NCBI GenBank assembly: GCA_033030425.1
Contig: JAUFSD010000002.1
Span: 2,542,001-2,606,000, forward strand
Reading direction: 5' to 3'
DNA from: Verpa conica
Taxonomy: Eukaryota; Ascomycota; Pezizomycetes; Pezizales; Morchellaceae
DNA length: 64,000 nucleotides
Shown: positions 34,694 through 46,799 of the stretch, piece after piece
Numbering within the stretch: the stretch's first letter is position 1
Layout of the letters: every line of letters begins with the position of its first letter
Translations under genes and position numbers: made by a program
Notes under the pieces: generated by a model
Seen by the model: the letters and a program-made list of their open reading frames with translations, nothing else
Told to the model about the DNA's origin: nothing
The model's database searches: none

Positions 34694-36530
34694 ATGCCAA
34701 ATAGGCGAAACCCAAGTAATAACTGAGGGTAGTAAAAGAGCGACTAGTAGTAGGTAATGTATGTAGTTGAGTTGTTAGAGCATGAAGAAATATCAAGCTT
34801 CTTCTATAATTTCTGCGCCCCACCAGCGCTGTCAAGAGAGGAGAGTTGGCGGGTCATGGTTCTCACAAGGTAAAGAAGAAAGACAGGAGGTGTAAGTGGA
34901 GGAGAGATGAGGTCCATGCGATCGGTGCAGGATCCTTGTCAGGGACCACCACACAGCCCACCCAGCTGCAATGCAACACACACAACTCAGGGAATTCTAG
35001 CCTCCCTTCGAGCTTCCCCACCAGCACATTCCTGGAACGGGCCCCAACCCCATACATACTGGACGCGAGACTCGCGCATATGACGTGAGCTGCGAGGAGG
35101 ATCTGATCTGAATCTGGAACGGCGAAAAGAAAGTCTAACCAGGTCTTTTGCGGCTCATCTTGCCTGCAGCATGTTTGAGCCCAGAACTTTAATAGATAAA
35201 CAAACGGACGAGGGACAGCATCTACAAAACAAAGCTGTATCCACCGTGGTTGGGAAGGTACATATCTTCGGCTTTATTGATATAGGTGCAGGAAGGATAT
35301 GGCATCTTCATCGGAATATTAGGAATATCGGGGCATTCTGTAGGCGGTGGAAAGACGTGGACGAATGCTGTCGGGTCCACGCCACGCTGGGGTGAACCAG
35401 TGGCTTTTGCATACAGGTGTCTGAAACGCTTCTGAAAATACCACAGAGAGAGCGCCAATCCAGCTTGACATGGCTCCAGTTATCAACATTATTTTTGGAT
35501 ACAGCTATTCGACACCAGTCTACGACTTATCCATAGGTGTTTTCTCGTTGGAAACAGAAATATCTACGCCAGCTGGCGTGTTTACTAGAGCAATCTACCG
35601 ATATTTGGGAGAGATCACATACTACCTCAAATATATACATGCACGAATATAATCTACCCTATATTCTATATTTTATAGATTAGCAGCTTCAGTTCAGTTT
35701 ATCGGTGCCGGCCTGTTGTCGAGTGTTACACTGCAGAATACACAAGCAACCCTAACCCATTGTGAGAATGTTGCGCCCGTGAGACAACATCTTGTCATCC
35801 AGAGCTACTCTCTTCTATAACCTGGGGTCACCTGCGGCGGTCAGTTGCTTCAAACACGTGCGCCGGAAACAGCCACTCACAAAGGCTCCGCTGCAGACAG
35901 GAATATCTGCACATCTTGGTATGCACTCGGGTCTGGGTCTCGATTACTCTACATATTTGCAGATACTCTGCCGAAACCATCAGGCTTCCAAGACAGGCAC
36001 TGGTTTGGCCGGGCATCTCTTTCCCTTGATGGCGATTTGCAGGCAGTAGACAAGCGATATCGCGATAAGAGCGGCACTGTACCTAACAGGCACCATAGTG
36101 ATCCTGGCCCTATGATGCCTCAACGCATGACTCCCCGCACTCTGTCACACAGCGTATCACTCAGTCAGCGTTCTTGTCCCCCCTGTGTCATTCTACCTAT
36201 TCCATCCCATTCTCCCCTCACTTCCCATCTCGTACTTTCCCCTCACTACTTCTATGCATGTACGTAGAATAGAATAGCTCCACCCAACCACCCTGTTTAT
36301 CACGTCCAGCCAACCCACTTCGTCTCTTCAACGGCTCTCTGCATCCAAGTTTCTCTTCATACCATACTCTACTGGGAACCGTTCTTGTCTGTGAAATATC
36401 TCGTGTCTGTAGCGAACCGAACTTCTTTTGAGATTCACTCTACCCGGACGACCCCCACAACCTCCATTATTTCCAAAGCTTCCCCGTCACCGGTATCACC
36501 AAAAGTAGATTCGCTGAAAGAAACGCAAAG
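34694..36530. other. Divergent intergenic region upstream of ATG7
   Basis: A 1.8-kb spacer between divergent genes. Scattered short frames lack protein-like composition. The last 300 bases before ATG7 are CT-rich, like a fungal promoter/5' leader. Confidence 0.5.
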
Positions 36531-38918
36531 ATGAAATACGCAACCTTCGAGTCATTTATCGAAATCCCCTTCTACTATTCTCTTGCCAGTCACAAAATCG
36601 AATATGATAAGCTTGACGACTCGCCACGAAGAGTGCTAGGTCAATATGTGCCCTATAACGCACAGATGCAGGTCCACGGCAACGCCTTGGTAGCCGACGA
36701 GTAAGAACTTTTCAACCTTTTCCGTTTCCCGGTAAGAGATGACTTGTGCTTACGGTAGTGCTGGAATAGGGTTGGTAAGGATTCGTGCAGAGCCGAAGGC
36801 ATGATCAAGAACTATAATACTATCGAGGAGTTTAAAAAAGCTAGTAGACCAGAGATTTTGCAAAAGGTTGCACGGACGGTACTGTACCTTGTCTAGATAC
36901 TTAAAGGCTACAAAGCTGATATACTGACACCAACCTAGATCTGGGACGCTATAGTTGACGGATCAATCTACTCAGCCCCTTCTCTACTATCATCATTCTT
37001 GATCCTCTCTTATGCAGACCTAAAAAAATACAAATTCCATCACCTATTTGCATTCCCTGCTTTCGCCTCTACTCCTCAGTGGTCTATCGCAAGACCTATT
37101 GATAGGCTTGATGCCCAACAGACCTCGACACTGGTAGAGTCAGTCAATACCTGGAGATACAATGCAGATTCGAGACAGCGGGGGTTCTTCCTAGTCAAGC
37201 GGGAAGCAGGAGCATGGAAGGTTGGTGCACTTGGGGATTTCGAGAGAGGATTTTTTGGTGAAGATGTGGACGAGGAGGATCGTTTCGTTGCATTCGTAGA
37301 TCCGTGCACCTACGATGAATATCCTGGTTGGCCCCTGCGGAACTTGTTGATGCTTGTCCGAAAGAGATGGGGGTGGAAGAAGGTTAAAATTCTTTGCTAT
37401 AGGGATGTTCACAGAGAGAGATTTGAGCCGAAGAGCTTTGTGATGGACTTGGAACTTGACAAGGATGATGTAGAAGGAGAGCTTGCAGACTTAAGTTTAG
37501 GAGGTACGTTTCATAACTATATCGAGAGACGAACAGTTTGCTAAGAAGTGGCCGGCGGTAGATGAAATGCCACAAGTTGTAGGTTGGGAGAAAAGCGATG
37601 ATAATAAGATTCGACCGAAAATCGCGAACCTATCAGCAGCCATGGACCCGAAAAAGTAAGATTTTCTGTTTCTGTTCGGCGAGTAATCTTGCGTAATTAA
37701 AAGTGAGACATTCTAATTATGTACCATAGGCAAGCGGACATTAATGTTGATCTCAACCTTAAGCTCATGAAGTGGCGAATTGCACCAGAGTTGAATCTAG
37801 ACAATATCAAAAAGACCAGATGTCTTCTCCTAGGTGCGGGTACGCTAGGCTCGTACGTTGCACGGGTACTACTCGGCTGGGGAGTTCATAAAATCACTTT
37901 AGTCGATTCCGGCACTGTCTCCTTCTCGAACCCGGTCCGGCAACCTTTGTTTACTTTTGAGGACTGTATCGGTGGAAAGACGAAAAAGGCTACTCAAGCC
38001 GCAGAAGCTTTGAAAGCCATATACCCAGGAGTCGATGCAGAAGGATTTGATATGACTGTACCAATGGCAGCCCATCCATTCTCGGATACTCAAGAGGAGA
38101 GCGTCAAGAAGGATTACGAAAAGCTAAAACAACTATTTGAAAACCATGACGCGATCTTTTTATTGATGGATACTAGAGAGAGTCGATGGTTACCTACAGT
38201 TATGGGGAAGAGTATGGGGAAAATAGTCATGAATGCTGCTCTTGGGTTTGATAGCTATGTGGTTATGAGACATGGTGTTAAAGTTGAAGCAGTTGAAGGG
38301 TATGAAGCTGGTGAGGAATTAGGCTGCTATTACTGTAACGATGTTGTGGCTCCGGGGGATGTATGCTTAAATCCTATTTCTTTAGGATCTAGGACTCCAG
38401 AAAGCTAACCGAGCCCCTATAGAGCTTGACGGATATGACATTGGATCAGCAATGCACGGTTACTAGGCCTGGGCTTGCACCGATTGCTAGTGCCCTCTTA
38501 GTAGAAACACTTGTTTCGGTTCTCCAGCACGATCTCGGGTATATATTAACTTTACCTCGTATCTTTTAGGATTCATCTAACAATTATCAGAGCCGCTGCA
38601 CCAGCACCAGAGACCTCAAAAGAAGATCGCGGTAGCCATCCCCTTGGCCTCATTCCACACACAATCCGTGGTTTCTTGGCGTCATTCTCAAATATGATGA
38701 TTAAAGGCCGTGCATACGACTGCTGCTCAGCATGTTCAGAGCCTATTGTTAAAGGCTACAGAGAAGGCGGCTGGGAGTTTGTTAAGAGGGCACTGAATGA
38801 GAAAGGATATGTCGAAGAGATCAGCGGTCTTGCAGAAGTACAGAGGAAAGCGACAGCCTTTGAGGAAGGCAGTGAACTCGACTGGTCTGATTCAGAGGAA
38901 GGGTCAAAGGTAGCGTAA
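36531..38918 (+). CDS. ATG7: Autophagy E1-like activating enzyme Atg7
   Basis: Activates Atg12 and Atg8 for conjugation in autophagosome formation. Exons 36531-36700, 36791-36878, 36939 onwards, one covering about 37719-38354, then a short exon from about 38423 and the last ending at 38918. The N-terminal domain has [39 protein letters not shown] and [10 protein letters not shown]. The E1 domain has the ATP-binding [17 protein letters not shown], the [20 protein letters not shown] segment and the catalytic cysteine in [12 protein letters not shown], assembled across an intron. The C-terminal tail ends in an acidic [10 protein letters not shown], as in fungal homologues. The junction near 37460-37545 is unresolved: GAT|GTAGAA to AAG or CAG acceptors keeps frame, whereas the better-looking GGTACG donor does not. 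Confidence 0.93.
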
Positions 38919-39466
38919 GTATATTACGAGTTGTAGTTAAATGGAGATTGCAGTATGCATACTTTTCCTTACCGTTTGGCCCTTTTGTTTTTTGCTCGAG
39001 AATTACGAGTAAGTTTTTACGGAGTTTATAGTTTGGATTGGGTTTGTGGGGGTGCGCTCTCTCTCGCATTCCTCACCGTATGTTCTTATTGGCTTTTTCT
39101 TTCTTATTATCTGAGGTTGCAATTATACAGACTTAAGCTTCTTTTTGTTTTATATAGTTACGAGGTGGGAATGTCATTTTTTTCCAAGAGCTTCCTATTT
39201 ATGGAGTGCAGAAACTTGATAGATATATTTACTGTTATATGTAGTGGTTGGTTAGAAATATGGTTGCAGAAAATCAGAATTAATTTAATGAGGGCCAGTC
39301 ATAAGTATGAAGAGCAGTGCACTGGTTCATTATACCCTTCTCCGAACTAGTATTGTAAACCCTTTCAAAATATTGAAAATAGAAATAGGAGAGCTCGATC
39401 CTTAATTAACAGAGCTTGGTATTGGGCGTGTTAGTTCATTTAATCTCATGCGGACCCTAGGTCATG

Positions 39467-39925
39467 TACTCGCCCTGTTGAATGAATGAATGAATTAATC
39501 ATAAGTATGTTCTGGCCCGTTGGGGGGACGTCCCCTCAACGGGCCAACCTGTTGGAGGGACGTCCTCTATATGGGCCAGCCTAAGTCCCCTGTATGGGTA
39601 ACAATATAAAAAAAACCTTGGCTATAAAAAAACACTCAGAACAAAGCTTCCAGCCTTCTACAGGTTTAATGAAGCATAGTATAAAATCCAAAAAAATCAC
39701 AAATATAGTTCAAGATAGATTCATATTTTCTAGCTATTATTCTTATCCTTTTTAGTGTGCCTGTATTAATTAGGCTATACTTTGTTGGCCCGCCCGGCCA
39801 TGGGTATCCCTCCAACGGGTAGGGCACCTAACAGATTGCCCGTTGAGGGGACGTCCCCCCCAATGGGCACGTCCCCCCCCAACGGGCCAGAACAAGTACA
39901 TGGAGCCCAAATTCTACTCGCCCTG
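39467..39925 (-). mobile_element. 5'-truncated retroposon copy 3, split by a MITE
   Basis: TGAATGAATGAATTAATCATAAGTA ends at 39507 and resumes as AGTACATGGAGCCCAAATT after the element at 39508-39896. The pair is bounded by 11-bp direct repeats TACTCGCCCTG at 39467-39477 and 39915-39925. The uninterrupted sequence is preserved in copy 4 at 50550-50574, which serves as an empty-site reference. Confidence 0.7.
39508..39896. mobile_element. 389-bp inverted-repeat element (MITE) nested in the retroposon
   Basis: The ends are inverted repeats starting TGTTCTGGCCCGTTGGGGGG (left) and its reverse complement (right, with two extra C/G). The flanking duplication is AGTA (39504-39507 and 39897-39900), or AAGTA if one terminal base is shared. 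Inner copies of GACGTCCC and CAACGGGC repeat near both ends. There is no transposase frame, so it is non-autonomous. The superfamily is not clear from 4-5 bp duplications alone. Confidence 0.75.
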
Positions 39926-40286
39926 ATACTTTTGTTCAAAATTGTTGAAAGCTAAGGAATAATTAAAGCTAATTTATAAAACTAATATTCTCCAACTAGC
40001 CACTTTCTTCCTATTTTCCAAGGGCATCTAGATACAACTACTGCACGCACGCTAATTTTACAAAGATAATCTCTATACGAGCTGGAAGTGGTTACTTTCT
40101 TCGAGCACGATTGAGTGCGTGTCTTGTTTCTTTTAAAGGATGTTTTCTTTTGTTGCCTACGGCAAAAATTTGTTTAAAATAGTACAGAGATTCCCAAGAA
40201 ACACTGTCATTTAGCATTCAATAGCCCCAACGTCAACTCAGAAATAACTATCAAAGACGAAAAATAAAAACCCCCAGAATCAATAG

Positions 40287-41108
40287 ATGCCACTGATATC
40301 ACCAGACCGTCGCGTACAAGTCAATTCCTCAGTGACAAGATGCTATTGCTGTGTATATGGGCATCAGCAATGCATTTTTCTTTACCGCTTTGCGCAGTAC
40401 CAGCAATCAGACCCACTGGAAAATCAGTCGAACCGCCACTTTTACCTATGGGACCTATCTTATGGAGGACTGTGCAATCGTTCAACCTATAATCCTTCTA
40501 TTCTAAGACCTAAATCTAGTCGGGGCCTTCAAGTAAATGCCATTGTGGCTCCAACCCGTTCAGTACAACCACCTGGAGGAATAGTTAGAGAGGGTCAGTT
40601 TTTCTTCTCTAATAAAGTCTATGTTCATCTCTCTATAGAACAACAAATTCGACTTGGAGCCGTGAATCCAGGGACGCAAAACAAGTGCCGTAAGATTCGG
40701 CCATGGCTCGTTCTGTGGAAATTAAACAATGGGAGGGTTGTTGTAGTGTAGGTCTGATGGTGACTCCACTTGACTCCTAGACAGACCGTTAAACCTTTCT
40801 CTCACAGGTGTTCGACAACTCGGGAAAACAAAGTATGGGAAGGTGTTTCAGATAATGATCTACGCAGTTTTCTCCCAATTTCACCAACAGCTGAATATGC
40901 TGAAAGAAGAGCTCTACAGCTTGAAGCCGATATAAAAGGGGTTTTTGTTGGTCGTTCGTTGTTATTTTTAGAGGTTGAAAAAGAGATTCCAGAGAGCATT
41001 TTGGGTGATTATATTGGGGCACTCACATCCGAGTCACTCCAACGCCTTAAGTTCGAGCGACAGGAATGGAAGCAGCCGCGATTTATTGAGGGTCATGGGA
41101 TTGTGTAG
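40287..41108 (+). CDS. MazF/PemK-like domain protein, tandem copy A
   Basis: Two exons meet at 40747/40808 (GT|GTAGGT ... CACAG). Exon 1 carries a strand-rich stretch ending in KIRPWLVL; the motif then continues across the intron as a run of Val and a CSTT-type strand. Exon 2 has GVFVGRSLLFLEVEKEIP and ILGDYIGALTSESLQRLK. The order (RP-x-LVL, VVV...TT, hydrophobic strand, LG..IG.L..E.L helix) is the layout of MazF/PemK endoribonuclease-fold proteins, known mainly from prokaryotic toxin-antitoxin modules. No antitoxin-like partner is seen. The next gene is a paralog with the intron at the same place. The first 90 codons of exon 1 look unlike the rest and may include a 45-nt in-frame intron. 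Family assignment is by motif reading only; function is unknown. Confidence 0.55.
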
Positions 41109-41906
41109 CCTACCAAAATTCGTGACTTTAGGGCGAATTGTATGGTATAAATACCTAACTACTTGGGAAATGTCTCACCTTGTAAAGAGAATTTGAGATA
41201 GTATTTCGGCTGTTGACTACCGGCATGTTTCATAGTACACTTCCTACTTGTATTTCTTTCTTTATTTCGAACTAGTGAGCGCCCGTTGGCTGGGCATAGA
41301 TCTAAATTAAAGGCTTCTCTGCCACCGAAAATAACCCCCACGCTGTAGGTAAAGACAACCGCGACAAATTCACTATATGTCACTCGATTTCCTTACGTGC
41401 TTCTCTACCAGATATTATTACGAAGATAAAATACGTAAATATATGTAAACATCATATCCATCAAAACTCTAGAAAAAGGGCTTAGGTCTCATTCTATTAA
41501 GATTAGACAACGTGCTTATTACAAAACACGGAACCCCCTAGCCTCAACACTTGAGGGATGTGGGGGTTAATTCAATGGATACCAGCGCAGCGTCTCCAAC
41601 CAATAGTTCTCTCTAGCTGGAAGAGGTCGAGAATATATGGAGAAATGATAAAGTCGTGTAACTACTTAGAATGGATAGATCCCTTGATGGGTTCTATAAC
41701 TCTTAAAAGTATTTCTAGAATAAAGTCCTCCTTCTCACCCTCACTTTTCCTATTTTCCGGTACATCACACCTCATTCTGTTCTTACGTGCCATCTCCAGT
41801 AATTGTTTAGAATAAATCGCTTTCAACACCCCCCTAGCTATGTGTACTTTAGGTAATTATTTCTTCGTGTGTAGTATGGTTATAATCTATCCTAGATACT
41901 AACCAG
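41109..41906. other. Spacer between the tandem paralogs
   Basis: An 800-bp AT-rich stretch. It may include an unrecognised first exon of copy B, whose 5' end I could not place. Nothing else is supported. Confidence 0.45.
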
Positions 41907-42653
41907 ATCACTAGACGCTCCCGAATTTGTGGTAACAAGCTACAAAGATCTTATCAACAAGCCAGTACATCCTGACCTAGCTGGACCTCCCAAACCTGGT
42001 AGGATTTATTTTACTGGCAAGATCTACACAAATTTGACACAAGGTCAAAAAATCCGCACTGGTTCTAATAATCCGAATTCGCGAAGAAAAAACCAAAAGT
42101 CACGCCCTTGGCTTGTTCTATATATCCGGAAGGATGGAAATCCGGTGGTGATGTAAGCTCCTGCCCACATTATCACTACCAACTATATCTCTTGGCGAAC
42201 GTTAGTTGACATTCTCTGTGTAGCTCATTGACTACCCGGAATAATAAGATCTGGGATGGGCTAGAAGGAGACGACGTCAATTCATTTCTGCCACTAGGCT
42301 CAACACCTGGATTTCCAGGCCGTGATAACGTAGAGCTTCAATCAAATACATGTGGGATATTTAAAGGCGCATCGCTGATCTTCCTTGAGGTTGAGAGAGT
42401 TGTTTCTGCAAGTTTTTTGGGGCATCCAGTAGGAGATATAACACCAGAAGGTCTTGCGTTAGTACGAAGAGAGCGAGAAATGTGTGCATCGTACTGGAGG
42501 CAAAGACAAGGTTATGCTAGGCACTGGAAACAGCTGAATACATCGGGGACCCAGGGCATACGCCCGCACGCAGGTAGTTCTGTTTGCCATGATGCAGAAA
42601 ACCAGTATGAGGTTTGGAGAGAGAAGACTAGCAGGTGGTGGGGCTATCAGTGA
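41907..42653 (+). CDS. MazF/PemK-like domain protein, tandem copy B (5' end unresolved)
   Basis: A paralog of the preceding gene. The open exon begins after a possible acceptor at 41904-41906 and ends at 42152 (AT|GTAAGC); exon 2 is 42224-42653. It shares KIYTNL...Q.IR.G..NP and RPWLVL with copy A over a gap-free 34-residue window with about half identical positions. Exon 2 repeats the pattern TTR.NK.W.G, SFLP, GIFKGASLIFLEVER and FLGHPVGDITPEGLALVR. The intron position and phase equal those of copy A, so the two arose by duplication of an intron-bearing gene. It has an extra 50-residue C-terminal extension ending in KTSRWWGYQ. No ATG was found in the supported 5' exon, so the start is unknown. 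Confidence 0.5.
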
Positions 42654-43298
42654 GATCAAAGGTTTCTTGGGCTTTGTTTGGGATATGATACCTTTTTTCT
42701 GGATAAATTGATTTTGTGTTGCAGTGCTTTATTTCTTTATATATGGCTCGTCAGCCAGGACATTTTCTTTTGGGAGTACATTTCATAAGTTTGTGTATCC
42801 GCTGATACACCTTTTTTTTATTACTTATCGGCACGCTATATTCTTTGCAAGGGGGATTTTTATATAAATTCTTTTCATTTGCTCCATTAGCTAGAATTAA
42901 CTTCTTTTTGAAATTATCGCTGAGTCAATTTCCTTTAGGTAATCTAACTTTAAGGCTACATGTGTATGTAATAACTTTGAAACTCTAAGTTTGTATACTG
43001 TTTATTATGGATTGAGTCTTTTGGAACCCATATATAATCCATGTGTAAGCATATTCATTCCCCAATATTAAATCTGTGCTACTAATCATTTCCAACGAGG
43101 TTAACTCTAGCTAAGTGCCAAGTGTAGATTTGAAGTTACCTTATTCATAGGTTAGCAACCTCTAGCTTCAGAAAAACCAACTTTTAGACTAGATACAGCG
43201 TAATTCCCTCTATAAAAACTCGCTGCCAGAATAAATGCCCTCAAAAGTACGTAGCACATGTAAGAAACTTCATTTTTCAACAACCTGATCCCCTACTA
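42654..43298. other. Convergent intergenic region (copy B / PRO2)
   Basis: A 645-bp AT-rich spacer with no gene or repeat recognised. Confidence 0.5.
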
Positions 43299-44709
43299 TC
43301 AGTTGATCTTCTGATGTAAGTATTTCTTCTTTCCGCTTCCATAGTCCGCAACAACTTGGCCACTCCCCCGAAGCTGGTATTTGTAGATCATTAAGCCTTC
43401 TAGACCCACTGGTCCTCTAGCATGGATCTTGTTCGTAGAGATTCCAACCTCCGTCCCAAATCCATACCGGAATCCATCTGCAAACCTTGTGCTAGCATTC
43501 CAGAATACCCCTGCAGAGTCAACGATACCCATAAATTTATCTGCAACCTCCCTTGACTCCGTGAGAATACTATCAGTATGCCCTGAGCTGTGGGAATTGA
43601 TGTGGGTAATAGCTTCATCCAACGATGAAACGACCTTCACCGCGATAGTCAAATCAAGGAATTCTGTATGGTAGTCCTGCGATGTGGCGTCTTGAATGAC
43701 AGATTTCAGGGGTACTGGGAGATCAGAAAGTTCCAGAGCCTTTTTTGAAGCCGGATCACAGCGGAGAGAAACGCCAGCTTGTAGGAGTACTGAGGCAACC
43801 TTCGAGAACACGGTCTTGGAGATCGACTCGTGAATAAGCAGTGTCTCCACAGCGTTACATGCTGCTGGATAGTCTGTTTTTGAGTCTAACACAACTCTGA
43901 CAGCTTTTTCTTCATCCGCATCTTCATGGATATAAACTGTGCAGAGGCCATCTGCATGACCCATTACCGGGATTTTGGTATTGTTTTGGATGAACCGTAC
44001 CAATTCGTTACTGCCCCTAGGGATGACAAGATCAATGTATTGATCTTGATCAAGGAGAGCATTTACATCTTCTCGGGTTTCGACCAATTGGATTGTGCCT
44101 GGGGGGATTGAGGTGGTTGCAAGTGCGGAGGAAATAACTCGAGCAATGGCAGCGAAAGATTGGGTGCTCTCCTTTCCACCCTTCAATATAGCTGCGTTTC
44201 CACTCTTCAGAGCTAACGCGGTAATGTTCGCAATAACTTCCGGTCTAGCCTCGAATATGACTAGTAGCACACCAATTGGGGATGTGACTCTGTACAGCTC
44301 AAGTCCGTCGTCTAATCTAGTAGCCAAAGTAACCTTTCCAACTATTAAGACCATATGTTTGTTAGATTTCGAAGATTTCATAGTCTAGTCAGCTAGAGTG
44401 GTCTTCACCTGGGTCTTCCAAATCTCGTACATCCAAAATTCCCTGTAGCATATCTTCCCATTTCCCTGGCTTGCTTAGGTCAAGCCGTTTTATCATACTC
44501 CTGCTCAGTTTTCCAGCGATTGCCTGTTCCTCCGCTGCTGCCATATCCTTCTTGTTGGCCTCGAGAATCTCATCCTTTGCCGCTTGAAGATGCTCGTAAA
44601 CTGCTGTCAGAGCAGTATTACGCCCAGAGCCAGCAACTGCTTTTAGAATGTACGAGGCCGAGGAAGAAACACGGGCAATGTCCGCTGCAGTAGAATCGGT
44701 AGATACCAT
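43299..44709 (-). CDS. PRO2: Gamma-glutamyl phosphate reductase
   Basis: The second step of proline synthesis: NADPH-dependent reduction of gamma-glutamyl phosphate to glutamate semialdehyde. Two exons, starting at 44709 and ending at 44409, then 44341-43299, join through a 67-nt intron (G|GTGAAG ... TAATAG|TT) to about 447 residues. The signatures are SPIGVLLVIFEARPEV, the nucleotide-binding KSGNAAILKGGKES, the catalytic cysteine in DYPAACNAVETLLIHE, FWNASTRFADGFRYGFGTEVGIST and HARGPVGLEGL. An in-frame ATG six codons upstream (44727) is an alternative start. The gene is divergent from CSN3, with a perfect TGAGTCA site about 140 bp upstream of the start. Confidence 0.96.
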
Positions 44710-45041
44710 TGTGTCAGGGAGGTTCAATTGCTAGAGGATATAGGATCTTCCAGGAGATTTTATTCGCAGAAAGACTTTGGTGGGATCAGCGCTGGAGGAG
44801 CCCCGCAGCCCCTTGTGTAGGGGTTAGGGCTGCAGGAGGGGCAGCTGAGTCACGCGCGACCGCGGGGTTGACCAACGATGCCGCATCTTGGCGGCGGCTG
44901 AGAACGTCTTGAGCACATCTACTAGCCTAGACAAGCTGCCCCACGTTGGACTTTCGCCAACCTTCGTCGAACCTCCTCATCGAACATCAACTACCAATAG
45001 TGTCACTTTTGTTATAGATCACTACAGGGTTATCTTTGAAT
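44710..45041. promoter_or_regulatory. Divergent PRO2/CSN3 promoter with a Gcn4-type site
   Basis: A 332-bp spacer between divergent genes. TGAGTCA, the optimal Gcn4/CPC1 heptamer, lies at 44846-44852. PRO2 is an amino-acid biosynthesis gene, so general amino-acid control is a reasonable inference. Confidence 0.65.
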
Positions 45042-46799
45042 ATGGATAAGCTTGTCGATATCTTCCTCACATTCCCGTCATCTCCGAATCTTTCGGACCA
45101 AGAGCTACATAAACAGGCAGCTACTCTAATTAATACCCTAAACAAGACCCCGGCCGCCACACTTGCCTCAAATTTCAATGGAACAGATCTCTTGACCATT
45201 CTGAATCCTACAGCTAATAGTCTGGTCTATCTCTATGTTCTGTATGTGTTATCCGGGCCCTAGCGGCTATTTAGAGAAGATAGAGGCACTAAGGAACTGA
45301 TGGTTGTTGTAGGGTTGCCCGACTGGATCTAGGGGGACGCAATGCTCTTGATGCAACATGGAAGAATATCGTGCTGTTCCTAGAAAATTTCGATCCTAGA
45401 CAAGTCCGCAATGTTCCTGATATATTTAGGAGATTGTTTGAAGCCTTTTATGCTCATGCTGTAGAAAGTCAGAGGGTATATTTTACTAAGCCCTCATCTT
45501 GACCTGCTGACCAGTATTTGCTAATATGAGTAATTAGCCTCTCATTGCTGTCCGTCCTATCAGGAAAGCTCTTATCCGCTATAATCCCACTCGGTTCTCA
45601 TTTATGCACACTTCTTTTGTTCACCTCTGCTTGATGACAAAATGCTACCGTGACGCCGCTGCAGTTCTTGATATTGATTTAGTAGAATTTCCGTATGTTA
45701 AGAACAAACCTGGGGAGCCAGAGAATATACCTAGCGGTAGGAAGGAGGTTACATACCAGGATTTGTTATGTTATTTCTTGTACGGTGGGATGGTTTATAT
45801 GGGCCTCAAGGAATGGAGGAGAGCTGCAGATTTGTTAACTTATGTTAGTTGACTTCCTTGAAACTAGCTTCCTGAAGCTTCAATACTAATATTCTACCTA
45901 GATCGTGGCTTGCCCTGGTAATGCGTGCTCTTTGATGCAAGTCGAAGCCTATAAAAAGTATATTCTGGTGGGACTTCTACTCGACGGAAAGGTTTTCCAC
46001 ACTCACCTCAAATTCGATAAGAATAAGGCTAACTTTATTAGCCACTCCCTATGCCCAAAGTAACCTCCGCAGCGGCAGTACGTGCCTACAAGGCTCTAAC
46101 AAAACCTTATGAGGCTTTTGCCCAGGCTTTCAAATCAGGAAGTACAGAGTTGTTCCGTACAGAGGCTGCGTTGTTATCAGATGTTTTTAGGCAAGATGGA
46201 AATACCGGACTAGCTATACAATGCATGGATGTGTTTAGACGGATGCAAATCGTTGCATTAAGGGACACATACGTTACCTTGAGTATCGAAGAAATTTCCA
46301 AAAAGGATTTAGAGGTTGTAGGAAGAGGGGGGGATGCAGGAGGAAAGGAAGAAACTGAGAGTGTTGTTTTGGGGATGGTGAGCCCTTACCCATGATTCTA
46401 GCTTTATAGGAGGTATTTACTAACTCTCTGTGCGATAACTAGATTGAGCGTGACGAAATTCGTGCTTCTCTCTCACATTCAGACCCCGACCCTGAAATAT
46501 CCCAAACTACCGTTCACTTCCATAATAATCCCTTGTCAGAACTCCGTAACCTCAGGGCCCTAGAAGCTCAAATCAGTCGCACAATAAGCTTAACTAAGCA
46601 AGTTAAATCCATGGATCGAAAGCTCGGGCTGAGCAAAGAATATATCCAGTGGACCAACCGACTTGCTAAAATGGCAGGTGGTGGCTCGTCTCTACTATCT
46701 ATGGCCGACCCAGACGCGATGGATTTTGACTACGGGGCTGGTTGGGCAGACGATGAGCCCGAAGAAACAATCATGCAGGACTTTGATGATGAAATCTAA
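45042..46799 (+). CDS. CSN3: COP9 signalosome subunit 3
   Basis: A PCI-domain subunit of the COP9 signalosome, which removes Nedd8 from cullins. Exons 45042-45241, 45313-45475, 45538-45843, 45902 onwards, one starting near 46040 and ending at 46378, and a last exon ending at 46799; phases agree at each junction checked. The helical-repeat part includes MDKLVDIFLTFPSSP, FMHTSFVHLCLMTKCYRDAA and the segment from YQDLLCYFLYGGMVYMGLKE, typical of CSN3. The PCI winged-helix part has LRDTYVTLSIEEISKKDLEV, and the C-terminus is acidic (FDDEI). A low-complexity GRGGDAGGKEE insert lies inside the PCI region. Confidence 0.9.

Larger units (their letters stand above)
38919..40286. other. Repeat-bearing intergenic region
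   Basis: About 1.4 kb between ATG7 and the tandem paralog pair. It holds a truncated retroposon interrupted by a 389-bp inverted-repeat element (listed separately). No protein-coding gene is supported. Confidence 0.6.

Noticed and set aside
41558..41815. 85-codon frame between the two MazF/PemK-like genes as first exon of copy B
   Set aside because: No donor at its end puts it in phase with the 41907 exon, and its sequence does not resemble copy A.
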